A DNA stretch of 45,619 bases from an uncultured beta proteobacterium (GTDB lineage: Bacteria > Pseudomonadota > Gammaproteobacteria > Burkholderiales > Burkholderiaceae_C), in NCBI GenBank assembly GCA_903838565.1, contig CAILZB010000006.1, forward strand, positions 1 to 45,619. Reading direction: 5' to 3'. Of this stretch, positions 35,037 through 43,667 are shown in pieces. Below the pieces are notes generated by a model, which did not search any database, was not told the DNA's origin, and saw nothing but the letters and a program-made list of their open reading frames with translations. A program made the translations under genes and the position numbers. How positions within the stretch are numbered: position 1 is the first letter of the stretch; each line of letters opens with the position of its first letter.

Positions 35037-35645
35037 ATGAAGTCATTGAAACTACCTTTCTCAGCGATGCTGTTTATGGCCTGTGCTGCGTCTGCTACTG
35101 AACAACCCGTGTACAAAGTCGATCAAATAGCTGAATCGCTCGAAGTGCGAAAGTACGAATCCTATGTTGTGGCGGAAGTTGTCGTCGATGCTTCCGATGA
35201 AGAGGCTGAAGATCATGCCTTTTCTATGCTCGCAGGCTACATCTATGGTCAAAATAAAGGCGACTTAAAGATTGAGCTGATTACTCCTGTAATGCAGACG
35301 TTAATGCCGGAGAGGTTGGTTTTGGCGGCACCCGCGATTCAGGGCAGAGGCCATGATGCATTGCTTGTCCGGTTTATGATGCCAAAGGCTTACTCGCTCT
35401 CCACGCTACCTGAACCGTTGGACCCTCGTGTCAAGCTGAGAGAAGTGCCGAGCCAGAGAGTTGCCGTCATTCAGTATTCAGGTTCTTGGTCTCAAAGCAA
35501 CTACGACGAACACCTTGAAGATCTCAAGCAGAATCTCGCCAAATCCGGTTTGGCCGCACAAGGCGAGCCAATTTTTGCACGCTACGACTCGTCCTTCACG
35601 CCGTGGTTTTTGCGGACGAATGAAATTTGGCTGAAGGTTCCGTGA
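35037..35645 (+). CDS. SOUL-family haem-binding protein, secreted
   Basis: 202 residues with a signal peptide (KSLKLPFSAMLFMACAASATE). The SOUL fold follows: VDQIAESLEVRKYESYVVAEV, AGYIYGQNKGDLKIELITPVMQ, VRFMMPKAYSLSTLPEPLDPRVKL, QRVAVIQYSGSWS and FARYDSSFTPWFLRTNEIWLKV, the last being the usual family C-terminus. SOUL proteins bind haem or other hydrophobic ligands; bacterial roles are poorly defined. ATG 35037 is preferred to the frame start at 34809 because the extension overlaps the formyltransferase end and has no family similarity. The gene shares the lower-G+C character of its neighbour. Confidence 0.88.
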   Translation: MKSLKLPFSAMLFMACAASATEQPVYKVDQIAESLEVRKYESYVVAEVVVDASDEEAEDHAFSMLAGYIYGQNKGDLKIELITPVMQTLMPERLVLAAPAIQGRGHDALLVRFMMPKAYSLSTLPEPLDPRVKLREVPSQRVAVIQYSGSWSQSNYDEHLEDLKQNLAKSGLAAQGEPIFARYDSSFTPWFLRTNEIWLKVP

Positions 35646-35697
35646 AAGCGAGTTAGCTGACACGTTCCGTTTGTGGGATTGACGGACCCGTGCAGAT

Positions 35698-35712
35698 GTC
35701 GAGTGACTCGAC
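35698..35712 (+). terminator. Short stem-loop after the SOUL gene
   Basis: GTCGAG (35698-35703), TGA, CTCGAC (35707-35712): a perfect 6-bp stem with a 3-nt loop about 50 nt after the stop codon. There is no U-run, so termination is only a possibility. Confidence 0.3.
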
Positions 35713-35841
35713 GCACCGCGCCGCTCCGGTTGCAGGTCGGTTTCATCGCGCTATAGACTATCGATCTCCTTGCCCTGCCGGTTGTCGTCCATTCCGTTGC
35801 AGTGCTGCAGCACCCGCATGGTTCCCGAATTGGGTTGCCTA

Positions 35842-35858
35842 GTGTAGTGTTGCATTCT
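35842..35858 (+). repeat. IS630 left terminal inverted repeat
   Basis: GTGTAGTGTTGCATTCT, identical to the complement of 36989-37005, directly after the TA duplication. Confidence 0.92.
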
Positions 35859-35922
35859 TGAAAGAACTTATTAAATTCAACCGCCTCCAATGGTCTGATG
35901 CTACCCAGACCGGAGAAGAAGA

Positions 35923-37008
35923 ATGCGAGTTGCCTCTGAAATTGTCTTGACGAACGAAGAACGAACTGAGTTGATGAAGCTCGTTCGCTCACGGCTTATC
36001 AGCGTGTGGTTGGAGCAGCGCTGTGGCATCATCTTGCTGGCTGCGGATGGATTCCAGAACAAAGACATTGCCCAAATGCTCGGTGTTGGCCGCGTTCAAG
36101 TGTCGCGCTGGCGAAATCGTTATGCGCAATTGCGTTTGGCCGGCATTGAGCGCGACTTGCCACGCGGAGCACCGCCGGTGACAGTTGATGTTGCACGCCT
36201 GGTGGAGTTGACCACCCAGAGCAAACCCAAAGCGGCCACACATTGGAGCACTCGAACAATGGCAGCACAGATCGGAGCGAGTGCTGCCAGCGTGTCACGC
36301 CACTGGCGCGCCCACGGATTGAAACCACACCTGGTTCGTGGCTTCAAGGTTTCTCGCGATCCCAAGTTTGCCGAAAAACTCGAAGACATCGTGGGCCTGT
36401 ACATGTCGCCGCCCGAACATGCCCTGGTGCTGTGCTGCGACGAGAAGAGCCAGGTGCAAGCACTGGACCGCACCCAGCCGGGGCTGCCGATGAAAAAAGG
36501 GCGTGCCGCCACCATGACCCACGACTACAAGCGAAACGGAACGACCACGCTATTTGCCGCACTCAACGTGCTCGATGGTCAGGTCATCTCGCAGTGCCAG
36601 CAGCGTCATCGCCATATCGAATGGCTGAAGTTTCTCAGGCAGATCGACCGCGAAACGCCCAAGGACAAAGCGCTGCATTTGATTGCAGACAACTACGCCA
36701 CACACAAACATCCAAACGTCCAGGAGTGGCTGGCCAAGCATCCGCGCTTCCACATGCACTTCACGCCCACCAGTGCTTCGTGGCTCAACATGGTCGAGCG
36801 GTTCTTTCGCGACATCAGCGAAAGTCGACTACGTCGTGGCGTGTTCACCAGCGTGCACGAACTCGTCACCGCCATCGACGAATACGTGGCTCATCACAAC
36901 GTCGATCCCAAACCATTCATCTGGACAAAAAGCGCTCGCGACATCCTGCAAAAGGTCATCCGCGCCAACAGCCACTTAAGTTCCAAACAGAATGCAACAC
37001 TACACTAG
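35923..37008 (+). CDS. IS630-family transposase
   Basis: 361 residues. N-terminal helix-turn-helix (GFQNKDIAQMLGVGRVQVSRWRNRY, about 43-67), a second HTH-like region (about 108-135), then the DDE catalytic core: Asp173 (LCCDEKSQ), Asp256 (LIADNYATH) and Glu292 (WLNMVERFF). Complete in length. GGAGAAG precedes ATG 35923. The reading frame runs through the right terminal repeat, and its TAG stop (37006-37008) uses the target-derived TA, so the C-terminus is completed by host sequence. Confidence 0.95.
   Translation: MRVASEIVLTNEERTELMKLVRSRLISVWLEQRCGIILLAADGFQNKDIAQMLGVGRVQVSRWRNRYAQLRLAGIERDLPRGAPPVTVDVARLVELTTQSKPKAATHWSTRTMAAQIGASAASVSRHWRAHGLKPHLVRGFKVSRDPKFAEKLEDIVGLYMSPPEHALVLCCDEKSQVQALDRTQPGLPMKKGRAATMTHDYKRNGTTTLFAALNVLDGQVISQCQQRHRHIEWLKFLRQIDRETPKDKALHLIADNYATHKHPNVQEWLAKHPRFHMHFTPTSASWLNMVERFFRDISESRLRRGVFTSVHELVTAIDEYVAHHNVDPKPFIWTKSARDILQKVIRANSHLSSKQNATLH
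36989..37005 (-). repeat. IS630 right terminal inverted repeat
   Basis: Perfect 17-bp complement of the left end, overlapping the last codons of the transposase gene (NATLH). Confidence 0.92.
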
Positions 37009-37461
37009 CAGCGGGTGCAGGACAGAGGTCGCCATCGTCGCACTCTAAGTCAACAATTGAGGGCGAGCCGCAATTTGCTTTCGGCTCGGCTACCGGTCAG
37101 TCGCGTATGCCCCTTGTGTGCCCATTCCCGACAGCCGTGAAGATCACGAACCACCATTCACTCCAGTGGCACATGGGTAAAAGCAGCCCATCAATTTCCG
37201 ATTGTTGGCATTTGGCACGACGGGCTCTGAGGCAGCAGCCGAACGTTCAAAGTGCGGAAGCTGCTGCAGGATTGAAGGCGGAAATTGATAGAAATCTGCC
37301 AAAACACCGCTCCGGTAGAGTATCGAGCCGACATCGCCGTTCTTTTATTTGCAACTGGATCAGCCCGATCAAAACAATGGGTTGGCTTGCGCAAACAGAG
37401 CCAAGGGATCCTGCGCCTGATCAGCCAGCCTGAACACGTGATCTGCGGGCACGACGTGCGC
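37009..37461. other. Non-coding stretch after the IS
   Basis: 453 bases with no convincing gene. GCGGGTGC at 37011-37018 pairs with GCACCCGC at 35810-35817 on the other side of the IS. A 16-base match to the copy A neighbourhood (TGTGCCCATTCCCGAC) lies near 37117. Otherwise I see nothing. Confidence 0.5.
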
Positions 37462-38907
37462 TCATTCCGGCGCGCGCGCCAATGGTTCGGCCGTCGCACT
37501 CCAGCCGCCGCCCAGCGCGCGGATCAATTGCACGCTGGCACGGCGCTGGTGCGTTGCCAGGTCCAGGGCGCTGCGCTGGGCCTGCAGCGCGGTGGTCTGC
37601 GAGGCAACCACTTCGAGATAGCTGGCCCCGCCCTCGCGGTAGCGTGAATTGGCCAACTCCAGTGCGCGCTGTGCCGCCGCCAGCGCTGCGGCCTCAGACC
37701 GGGCCGCAGCGTCGTAGCGTTGCAGCAGCGCCAGGTTGTCTTCAACCTGCTGGAAAGCGCCGAGCACGACGGCGCGGTATTTGGCGCCGGACTCGTCCAG
37801 CACCGCCCTTACCCTGGCCTCTTCGGCGTTGCGCCTGCCGCCATCAAACACGGTTAAGAACAGCGTCGGACCGATGGCCCAGAAGCCGTTGGGCACACTC
37901 AGAAAATTGCCCAGGGCGCTGCTCTGGTAGCCCCCCAGCGCGCTGAGCGTGAGCACGGGGAAGAAGGCGGCCTGTGCCACGCCCACGCTGGCGTTAGAGG
38001 CGGCCACGCGACGCTCGACGGCCGCGATGTCGGCACGCCGCTGCAGCAGATGGGACGGCAGACCGACAGGAATGCGCGGCAAGGCGATGTCACTCAGATT
38101 GGGCTGCAGGCTGAAGCTGGAGGCGCTCTCGCCCACCAGCGACGCGATCGCGTGCTCGATCAGGGCGCGTTGCGCCTGCGACTGCTGCCACTGCGAGCGC
38201 GTGGCTTCGAGTTGCGCTTGCGCCCTTGCCAGGTCCAGGCCCGAGGCCAGCCCGCCATCGTGCCGCCGTGTTACCAACGCCAGCGCCTTGCCGTAGGCAG
38301 CTTCGGTCTCGTTCAGCAAGGCTGCGTCGCGGTCCAGGCCGCGCAGCGCCATGTAGCTGTCGGCCAGCTGCGCCTGCAGGCTCAGACGCGCTGACTCCAG
38401 ATCCGCCTGGGCCGCCTGATCCTGCGCCTGGCCGGAGGCGACCAGACTGCGCACGCGTCCCCAAAGATCGACTTCGTACTCCAGATCCAGGCCCAGGGTG
38501 CTGGAGCTGTAGTCGTTCGGCGACAGCGGCCCCAGCACGCGCAGCGGCCGCTTCTCGGACTGGCGGTCGCGCTGCGAGTTCAGCGATGCGCCGAGCGTGG
38601 GAAACTGACTGGCGTTGATCTGCTCGGTGACGGCGCGCGATTGCTGATAGCGCGCCAGCGCCGCCGCCACGTCCGGACTGTTCGCAATCAGGCGCTGTTG
38701 CAACCGGTTGAGTTCGGCGTCGCCATAGAGCGACCACCAGGCCTCGCGCGGCAGCGTGTCGGTTGCCTGCGCGGGCGCCCAGGCGGCGGCTTCCCGGTAG
38801 GCGCTGGCCACCGGAACCGACGGGATTTTCAGCGGCGGCTGTTGCGAGCAGGCGCCCAGCGTCAGACACAGCACGAGGCCCCAGGCGCTCGCGACCGGCT
38901 TGCCCAT
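37462..38907 (-). CDS. Outer-membrane efflux lipoprotein of the second RND system
   Basis: 481 residues from ATG 38907 (AAGGAG ten nt upstream). Lipoprotein signal with lipobox cysteine (GLVLCLTLGACSQQ). TolC-type helical repeats, with the NodT-like stretches WWSLYGDAELNRLQQRLIA, HDGGLASGLDLARAQAQLEAT and LLQRRADIAAVERRVAASNASVGVAQ. The upstream frame to 39012 lies within the adaptor gene and was rejected. It is the last gene of the RND-MFP-OMF operon, 7 bp after the adaptor. Confidence 0.93.
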   Translation of the reverse strand: MGKPVASAWGLVLCLTLGACSQQPPLKIPSVPVASAYREAAAWAPAQATDTLPREAWWSLYGDAELNRLQQRLIANSPDVAAALARYQQSRAVTEQINASQFPTLGASLNSQRDRQSEKRPLRVLGPLSPNDYSSSTLGLDLEYEVDLWGRVRSLVASGQAQDQAAQADLESARLSLQAQLADSYMALRGLDRDAALLNETEAAYGKALALVTRRHDGGLASGLDLARAQAQLEATRSQWQQSQAQRALIEHAIASLVGESASSFSLQPNLSDIALPRIPVGLPSHLLQRRADIAAVERRVAASNASVGVAQAAFFPVLTLSALGGYQSSALGNFLSVPNGFWAIGPTLFLTVFDGGRRNAEEARVRAVLDESGAKYRAVVLGAFQQVEDNLALLQRYDAAARSEAAALAAAQRALELANSRYREGGASYLEVVASQTTALQAQRSALDLATHQRRASVQLIRALGGGWSATAEPLARAPE

Positions 38908-38914
38908 GGTGGTG

Positions 38915-40120
38915 TTACTCCTTGCCACTTTCGCGCTTTCCTGGGCGCTCTGCGGGCGCGCCAACGGCATTCGACCCAGCCAAACGCACCGGGTCGCCAT
39001 TGGCGATGCCATCGGGCGGGCTTTCGATCAGCCGATCGTTGGCCGACAGGCCCGAGGCGAGCTCGATCACGGCGCCCAAGTCGCGTGCCACCGTGACTGC
39101 CTTGAGCGTAACCTTGTTGTCGGCGCCGACAACGGCCACGCGCAAACCGTCCTTGCCATTAATGAGCGCGCTGGGTGGCACGCTCAGGCTGCCGCTGGCG
39201 CGTGGTAGCTCAAAGCTCAAATTGGCGAAGCCGCCCGGTAACAGGTCGGCGCGGGCGTTGTCCACCGTCAACTGGATCAGCATGCTCCCCGAACCGCTGC
39301 TGATTGCCTGCGCCAGAGACTGCACCGTGGCGGCATAGAACTTGCCCGGGTTTTCGGGCACGCTCAGGCGCGCCTTCGTGCCCAGTCGGATGGCGGATAC
39401 ATAGTTCTGCGGCAGGCTCACGTACACCCGCAGCTTGCGCGTGTCCGACACCACGAACAGCTCCGTGCCCGGTCCGCCGCCGACGTTGATGAGTGCGCCC
39501 ACGTCGGTGTTGCGCGCCGTGACCACGCCATCAAAGGGCGCGACGATGCGGGCAAAGTGCTTGAGCGTTTGAAACCGTTCCACGTTGGCCTGAAGCGCGT
39601 CCACCACCGACTGCTTGGCGCTCAGGTCGCCGCTCTTTTCTTCGGCCTCCTGGCGCGACACCGAGTCGCTGGCCAGCATCGACTGCCATCGCTTCGCGGT
39701 GGTTGCGGCCAGCGCCGTATTTGCTTTGGCGGTGCCGAGTTCGGCCCGGGCCTGCAGCAGCTGCTGGTCCAGATCGGGGGTTTCAATTTCGGCCAGCAAC
39801 TGGCCGTTGCGCACGCGTGCGCCGATATCGACCTTCCAGCTCTTCAGGTAGCCGCTGACCCGCGCATAGATCGGCGCGCGCGCATTGGCTTCGATGCGCC
39901 CGGGCAAGTCCAGCGCGGCCGACGCACCCGCCTGGGCGGGTGCAATCAGCACCACCGTGGGCACGGTCTGGCTCTGGGCACGCTCGCGCAGTTCGGTGGC
40001 CTTCGAACGGCGTGTGGAAAGTCCGGCCAGCACCACTGCGGCGGCGCCCAAGGCCAGCACGAGGGCGGCAACTTGCAACTGGCGACGCGACACCGAAGGA
40101 CGCGCAGATTCAGGTGACAT
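38915..40120 (-). CDS. Periplasmic adaptor of the second RND system
   Basis: 401 residues from ATG 40120, with GGAGAAAG just upstream. N-terminal membrane anchor (about 16-35). Barrel-sandwich hybrid (YARVSGYLKSWKVDIGARVRNGQ), helical hairpin (about 120-190), second half (ARIVAPFDGVVTARNTDVGALIN), beta-barrel (LRVYVSLPQNYVSAI) and membrane-proximal domain. It begins inside the RND gene (11-bp overlap), so translation is probably coupled. It lacks a lipobox. Confidence 0.93.
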   Translation of the reverse strand: MSPESARPSVSRRQLQVAALVLALGAAAVVLAGLSTRRSKATELRERAQSQTVPTVVLIAPAQAGASAALDLPGRIEANARAPIYARVSGYLKSWKVDIGARVRNGQLLAEIETPDLDQQLLQARAELGTAKANTALAATTAKRWQSMLASDSVSRQEAEEKSGDLSAKQSVVDALQANVERFQTLKHFARIVAPFDGVVTARNTDVGALINVGGGPGTELFVVSDTRKLRVYVSLPQNYVSAIRLGTKARLSVPENPGKFYAATVQSLAQAISSGSGSMLIQLTVDNARADLLPGGFANLSFELPRASGSLSVPPSALINGKDGLRVAVVGADNKVTLKAVTVARDLGAVIELASGLSANDRLIESPPDGIANGDPVRLAGSNAVGAPAERPGKRESGKE

Positions 40121-43100
40121 GACTTTCTCCAAGGGCTGCGTCGGACGCGGCTTTGTGGCCATGGCGGGCATGAACCAGACTGAAAACGATGGGGACGAAC
40201 ACCAGGGTGGCGACCGTGGCCAGAAACAGTCCGCCGATCACGGCGCGCCCCAGCGGCGCATTCTGCTCGCCGCCCTCGCCCAGCCCCAAGGCCATGGGCA
40301 GCATGCCGATGATCATCGCCAAGGCGGTCATCAGAACCGGGCGAAAGCGCACGAAACCGGCATCCACGGCAGCCTCCACGGCGTTGCCGAGTTGCTCCAG
40401 GCGTTCGCGCGCAAAGCTGATCACGAGCACGCTGTTGGCCGTGGCCACGCCCATGCACATGATGGCGCCAGTGAGCGCCGGCACCGAGAGCGTGGTGTGG
40501 GTGGCGAACAGCATCCAGACGATGCCCGCCAAGGCCGCCGGCAGGGCCGAGACGATGACGAAGGGATCGCTCCACGACTGGAAGTTCACCACAATCAAAA
40601 AGTAGATCAGCACGATCGCGCCCAGCAGCCCCAGCAACAGCCCCGAGAAGGCCTGCTCCATGGTGCGCACCTGCCCCAGCAACACCACCGAGGACCCCTT
40701 CGGGACGTCGCCCGCGGTCTCGGCGATCACACGCCGGATGTCGGCGGCGACACCACCCAGATCACGGTCCTGGGTGGTGGCGTTGATCTGCACCATGGTC
40801 TGGATGTCGTACTGGCTCACGACCGCGCTGCTGGTATTGCGGCTGAAGCGCGCCAACCCGCCCAGCACCTGCGGCGAGCCGCCGGCCGCGCCACTGATGG
40901 GCAGGTTGGCCAGCGCCGAGAGTGAATCGAGCTGGTATTGCGGCGTCTGCATCACGATCGGGTAGGACACGCCATTGGCCGGATTGAGCCAGTAGGTGGG
41001 AGCCACCTGGCTGCTGCCTGCTAGGCTCACGACCAGGCTGTTGGTGACGTCGCGCGTCGTCAGGCCCGAGTCCTGGGCCCGCGTGCGATCGATATTGACG
41101 TCGAACACCGGGCTCTTTCTGGACTGCTGGATGCGCGCATCGGCCACGCCGGGAATGGTGCGAATGGCCTTCAATAGTTTGAACGCGTAGTCGAAATTGG
41201 CATCGAGGTTGTTGCCGCGAATTTGCAGATCGATCGGTGCCGGTGCACCGAAATTGAGAATCTGGCTCACGATGTCGGCCGGCGGAAAGGAGAAGGTGGT
41301 GTCGGGGAATTCGCTAGGCAGAGTGGCGCGAAGTTCGCGCACATAGTCAGCGCTGGGGCGATGCTCCTTGCGCAGCGCAATCTGGATGTCGCCGTCCTGG
41401 GTTCCGACCACGCCGGTGTTGTTATAGGTCAGGTTGATGCTGCTGGGCGGCAGCCCGATGTTGTCCACCAGGGTGGTGATTTCCTCGGCCGGAATGATGC
41501 GTCGGACGGCGTCTTCGATGCGCGCAAAACGGGCCGCCGTTTCTTCCACGCGCGTGCCCACCGGCACCCTGGCGTGCATCAGGATCTGCCCGCCATCGAC
41601 CGCCGGAAAGAAGTTGCTGCCCAGAAACGGCACAAGCGCAAACGACGCCAGCACCAGGCCCATGAAAACCAGCACGAAGCTGCGCCGCCGCGTCATGGCC
41701 AGGCGCAGCAGATCGCGGTAGCCGGCGCGAAAGCGCTCGAACTTTTCCTCGAACAAGCGTTGAAACAGCAGCAGCGGATTGCGCGTGGGCGGCAGCGCAG
41801 CGCGGGTGCCGTGCATGTCGGTGTGCGGCGCATGCGGTCGCAGTAGGTACTTCGACATGGTCGGCACCAGGGTGCGCGAGAGCACGAACGAGCACAGCAT
41901 GGCGAACATCACAGCCTCGGCCATGGGCACGAACAGAAAGCGCGCCACGCCTTGCAAAAAGAACATAGGCACGAACACAATGCAGATGCACAGCAGCGAG
42001 ACGAAGGCGGGCGTGACGATCTGGCGCGCGCCGTCCATGATCGCGGTCTCCACGTCCTTGCCCTGCTCCAGGTGCCAATTGATGTTTTCAATCGTGACGG
42101 TGGCGTCGTCCACCAGAATCCCCACCGCCAGCGCCAGGCCGCCCAGCGTCATGATGTTGAGCGTTTCGCCGATGGCGGCCAGACCGATGAGTGAGCCCAG
42201 GATCGAGAGCGGGATCGACACGGCGATGATGACCGTGGAGCGCCAACTACCCAGAAACAGCAGGATCATCAGGCTCGTGAGCGCGGCCGCGATCACGCCT
42301 TCGATGGCCACACCGCTGATAGCGGCGCGCACGAAGATTGACTGATCGTTGAGCGGCACCACCGTCAGGGCGTCGGGCCAGGTGGCCTTGAGCTCGACCA
42401 GCTTGGCGCGGATACCGTCGACGATGGCCAGCGTGGACGTTGCGCCATTTTTCAGCACCGACATCAGCACCGAACGGTTGCCGTCGACGTGCACGATATT
42501 GGTCTGGGGAGAATTTCCATCGTGCACGTTGGCCACATCACGGATGTAGATCGTGCTGCCGCCCACCACCTTGATCGGCAGGTCGCCCAGGTCCTTAATG
42601 GCCGAGGGCGCGCTGTTCAATTGCAGCGTGTATTCCAGGCTGCCGATCTTCTGCGTGCCGATGGGAACGATCAGGTTCTGCGCCGCCAGGGCATTGGCCA
42701 CATCCTGTGCCGACAGGCCCCGCGCCTGCATGGCCGCCGCATTCAAGTCGATCTGCACCTGACGCTGCTTGCCACCATAGGGGTAGGGAATGGCGGCGCC
42801 CGGCACCGTCACCAGGGGCGGGCGCACCAGGTTCACGCCCAGGTCGAACAGGTTCTGCTCTGACAGGCCCTTGCCCGACAGCGCCAACTGAAGAATGGGA
42901 ACGGTCGAGGCGTTGTAGTTGAGGATCAGTGGCGGCGTGATGCCAGCCGGCATCTGCTTGACCACCACCTGCGAGATCGCCGTCACTTGGGCATTCGCGA
43001 CGGCCACATTGACTCCGGGCTGAAAGAACACCTTGACGATGCCGATGCCGGCGTAGGAGTTGGCCTCGATGTGCTCGATGTCGTTGACGGTGGTGGTGAG

Positions 43101-43316
43101 CGAGCGCTGGTACAGGGTGCTGATGCGCCCTGCCATCTGCTCGGGCGGCAGGCCTGTGTATTGCCAGGCCACGGCAATCACCGGAATCTTGATATCCGGG
43201 AAGATATCGGTCGGCGTGCGCAGCGCGGCCAGCGGGCCAATGATGAGCAGCAGCAGCGCCAACACCACGAAGGTATAGGGTCGCTGCAGCGCAATACGCA
43301 CGACACCTACGAGCAC
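40110..43316 (-). CDS. RND efflux permease (HAE1-like), second system
   Basis: 1068 residues with the usual 12-helix, two-loop layout. The TM4 proton-relay pair is Asp403/Asp404 (VGILVDDATVTIENI). It begins LVGVVRIALQRPYTFVVLALLLL, with FPDIKIPVIAVAWQYTGLPPEQ as porter-domain start. Start codon GTG at 43316 with AGGGA six nt upstream. It differs strongly from the MdtB/C pair and is alone in its operon, so it should form a homotrimer. The order is permease, adaptor, outer-membrane channel. Substrates are unknown; no regulator gene is attached. Confidence 0.92.
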   Translation of the reverse strand: MLVGVVRIALQRPYTFVVLALLLLIIGPLAALRTPTDIFPDIKIPVIAVAWQYTGLPPEQMAGRISTLYQRSLTTTVNDIEHIEANSYAGIGIVKVFFQPGVNVAVANAQVTAISQVVVKQMPAGITPPLILNYNASTVPILQLALSGKGLSEQNLFDLGVNLVRPPLVTVPGAAIPYPYGGKQRQVQIDLNAAAMQARGLSAQDVANALAAQNLIVPIGTQKIGSLEYTLQLNSAPSAIKDLGDLPIKVVGGSTIYIRDVANVHDGNSPQTNIVHVDGNRSVLMSVLKNGATSTLAIVDGIRAKLVELKATWPDALTVVPLNDQSIFVRAAISGVAIEGVIAAALTSLMILLFLGSWRSTVIIAVSIPLSILGSLIGLAAIGETLNIMTLGGLALAVGILVDDATVTIENINWHLEQGKDVETAIMDGARQIVTPAFVSLLCICIVFVPMFFLQGVARFLFVPMAEAVMFAMLCSFVLSRTLVPTMSKYLLRPHAPHTDMHGTRAALPPTRNPLLLFQRLFEEKFERFRAGYRDLLRLAMTRRRSFVLVFMGLVLASFALVPFLGSNFFPAVDGGQILMHARVPVGTRVEETAARFARIEDAVRRIIPAEEITTLVDNIGLPPSSINLTYNNTGVVGTQDGDIQIALRKEHRPSADYVRELRATLPSEFPDTTFSFPPADIVSQILNFGAPAPIDLQIRGNNLDANFDYAFKLLKAIRTIPGVADARIQQSRKSPVFDVNIDRTRAQDSGLTTRDVTNSLVVSLAGSSQVAPTYWLNPANGVSYPIVMQTPQYQLDSLSALANLPISGAAGGSPQVLGGLARFSRNTSSAVVSQYDIQTMVQINATTQDRDLGGVAADIRRVIAETAGDVPKGSSVVLLGQVRTMEQAFSGLLLGLLGAIVLIYFLIVVNFQSWSDPFVIVSALPAALAGIVWMLFATHTTLSVPALTGAIMCMGVATANSVLVISFARERLEQLGNAVEAAVDAGFVRFRPVLMTALAMIIGMLPMALGLGEGGEQNAPLGRAVIGGLFLATVATLVFVPIVFSLVHARHGHKAASDAALGESHVT

Positions 43317-43667
43317 TTTGAGTCCCTGTATGTAGGTGCTTCAATTCGCGCACGGGCGCTTGGCATCAACTTCATCAATTAACCGATATTGCAGCAGATT
43401 AGTCGACCAGGAACTCGTCAAGCGTCGGGCATCGAAGGATGGCCTGTGCTGATAGTTTATGCGGAAAACCTTTCTTGCTGCTGCAATCCAAATACCCAAC
43501 CGACACTGCCAACAGGTGCCCCAAGCACCGGCCGGTCTCACCATGAGAATATTCTGCCCTCCAGAACTACTTAATGGTGGAGATCAAACACGGACCTGAT
43601 CGCCTCGATTGAATTTCAAGCCTGCGATTCGCTTGGGGCACTCGTCGGAGCCATAGCAAATCCGCGA
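43317..43667. other. Gap between mdtD-like gene and second RND operon
   Basis: 351 bases without a gene; must contain the promoter of the second RND operon unless it is read from the mdtD-like gene. It holds a long-range 11-bp inverted repeat (43516-43526 and 43631-43641). Confidence 0.5.
43516..43641. repeat. 11-bp perfect inverted repeat enclosing 104 bp
   Basis: GTGCCCCAAGC at 43516-43526 and GCTTGGGGCAC at 43631-43641, with 104 bp between. The loop is too large for a terminator. Upstream of the second RND operon. Confidence 0.5.

Larger units (their letters stand above)
35842..37005 (+). mobile_element. Complete IS630-family insertion sequence
   Basis: 1164 bp bounded by perfect 17-bp terminal inverted repeats (GTGTAGTGTTGCATTCT at 35842-35858, its complement at 36989-37005). 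The similarity continues more weakly inwards (GAACTT on both sides). TA dinucleotides at 35840-35841 and 37006-37007 form the IS630-type target duplication, within a CTAG target. One intact transposase gene fills it. The intact ends and open reading frame suggest recent, possibly active insertion. Confidence 0.93.

Noticed and set aside
36243..37433. 396-codon frame overlapping the transposase and extending past the IS end
   Set aside because: It is a shadow frame of the transposase with no domain similarity and no ribosome-binding site.
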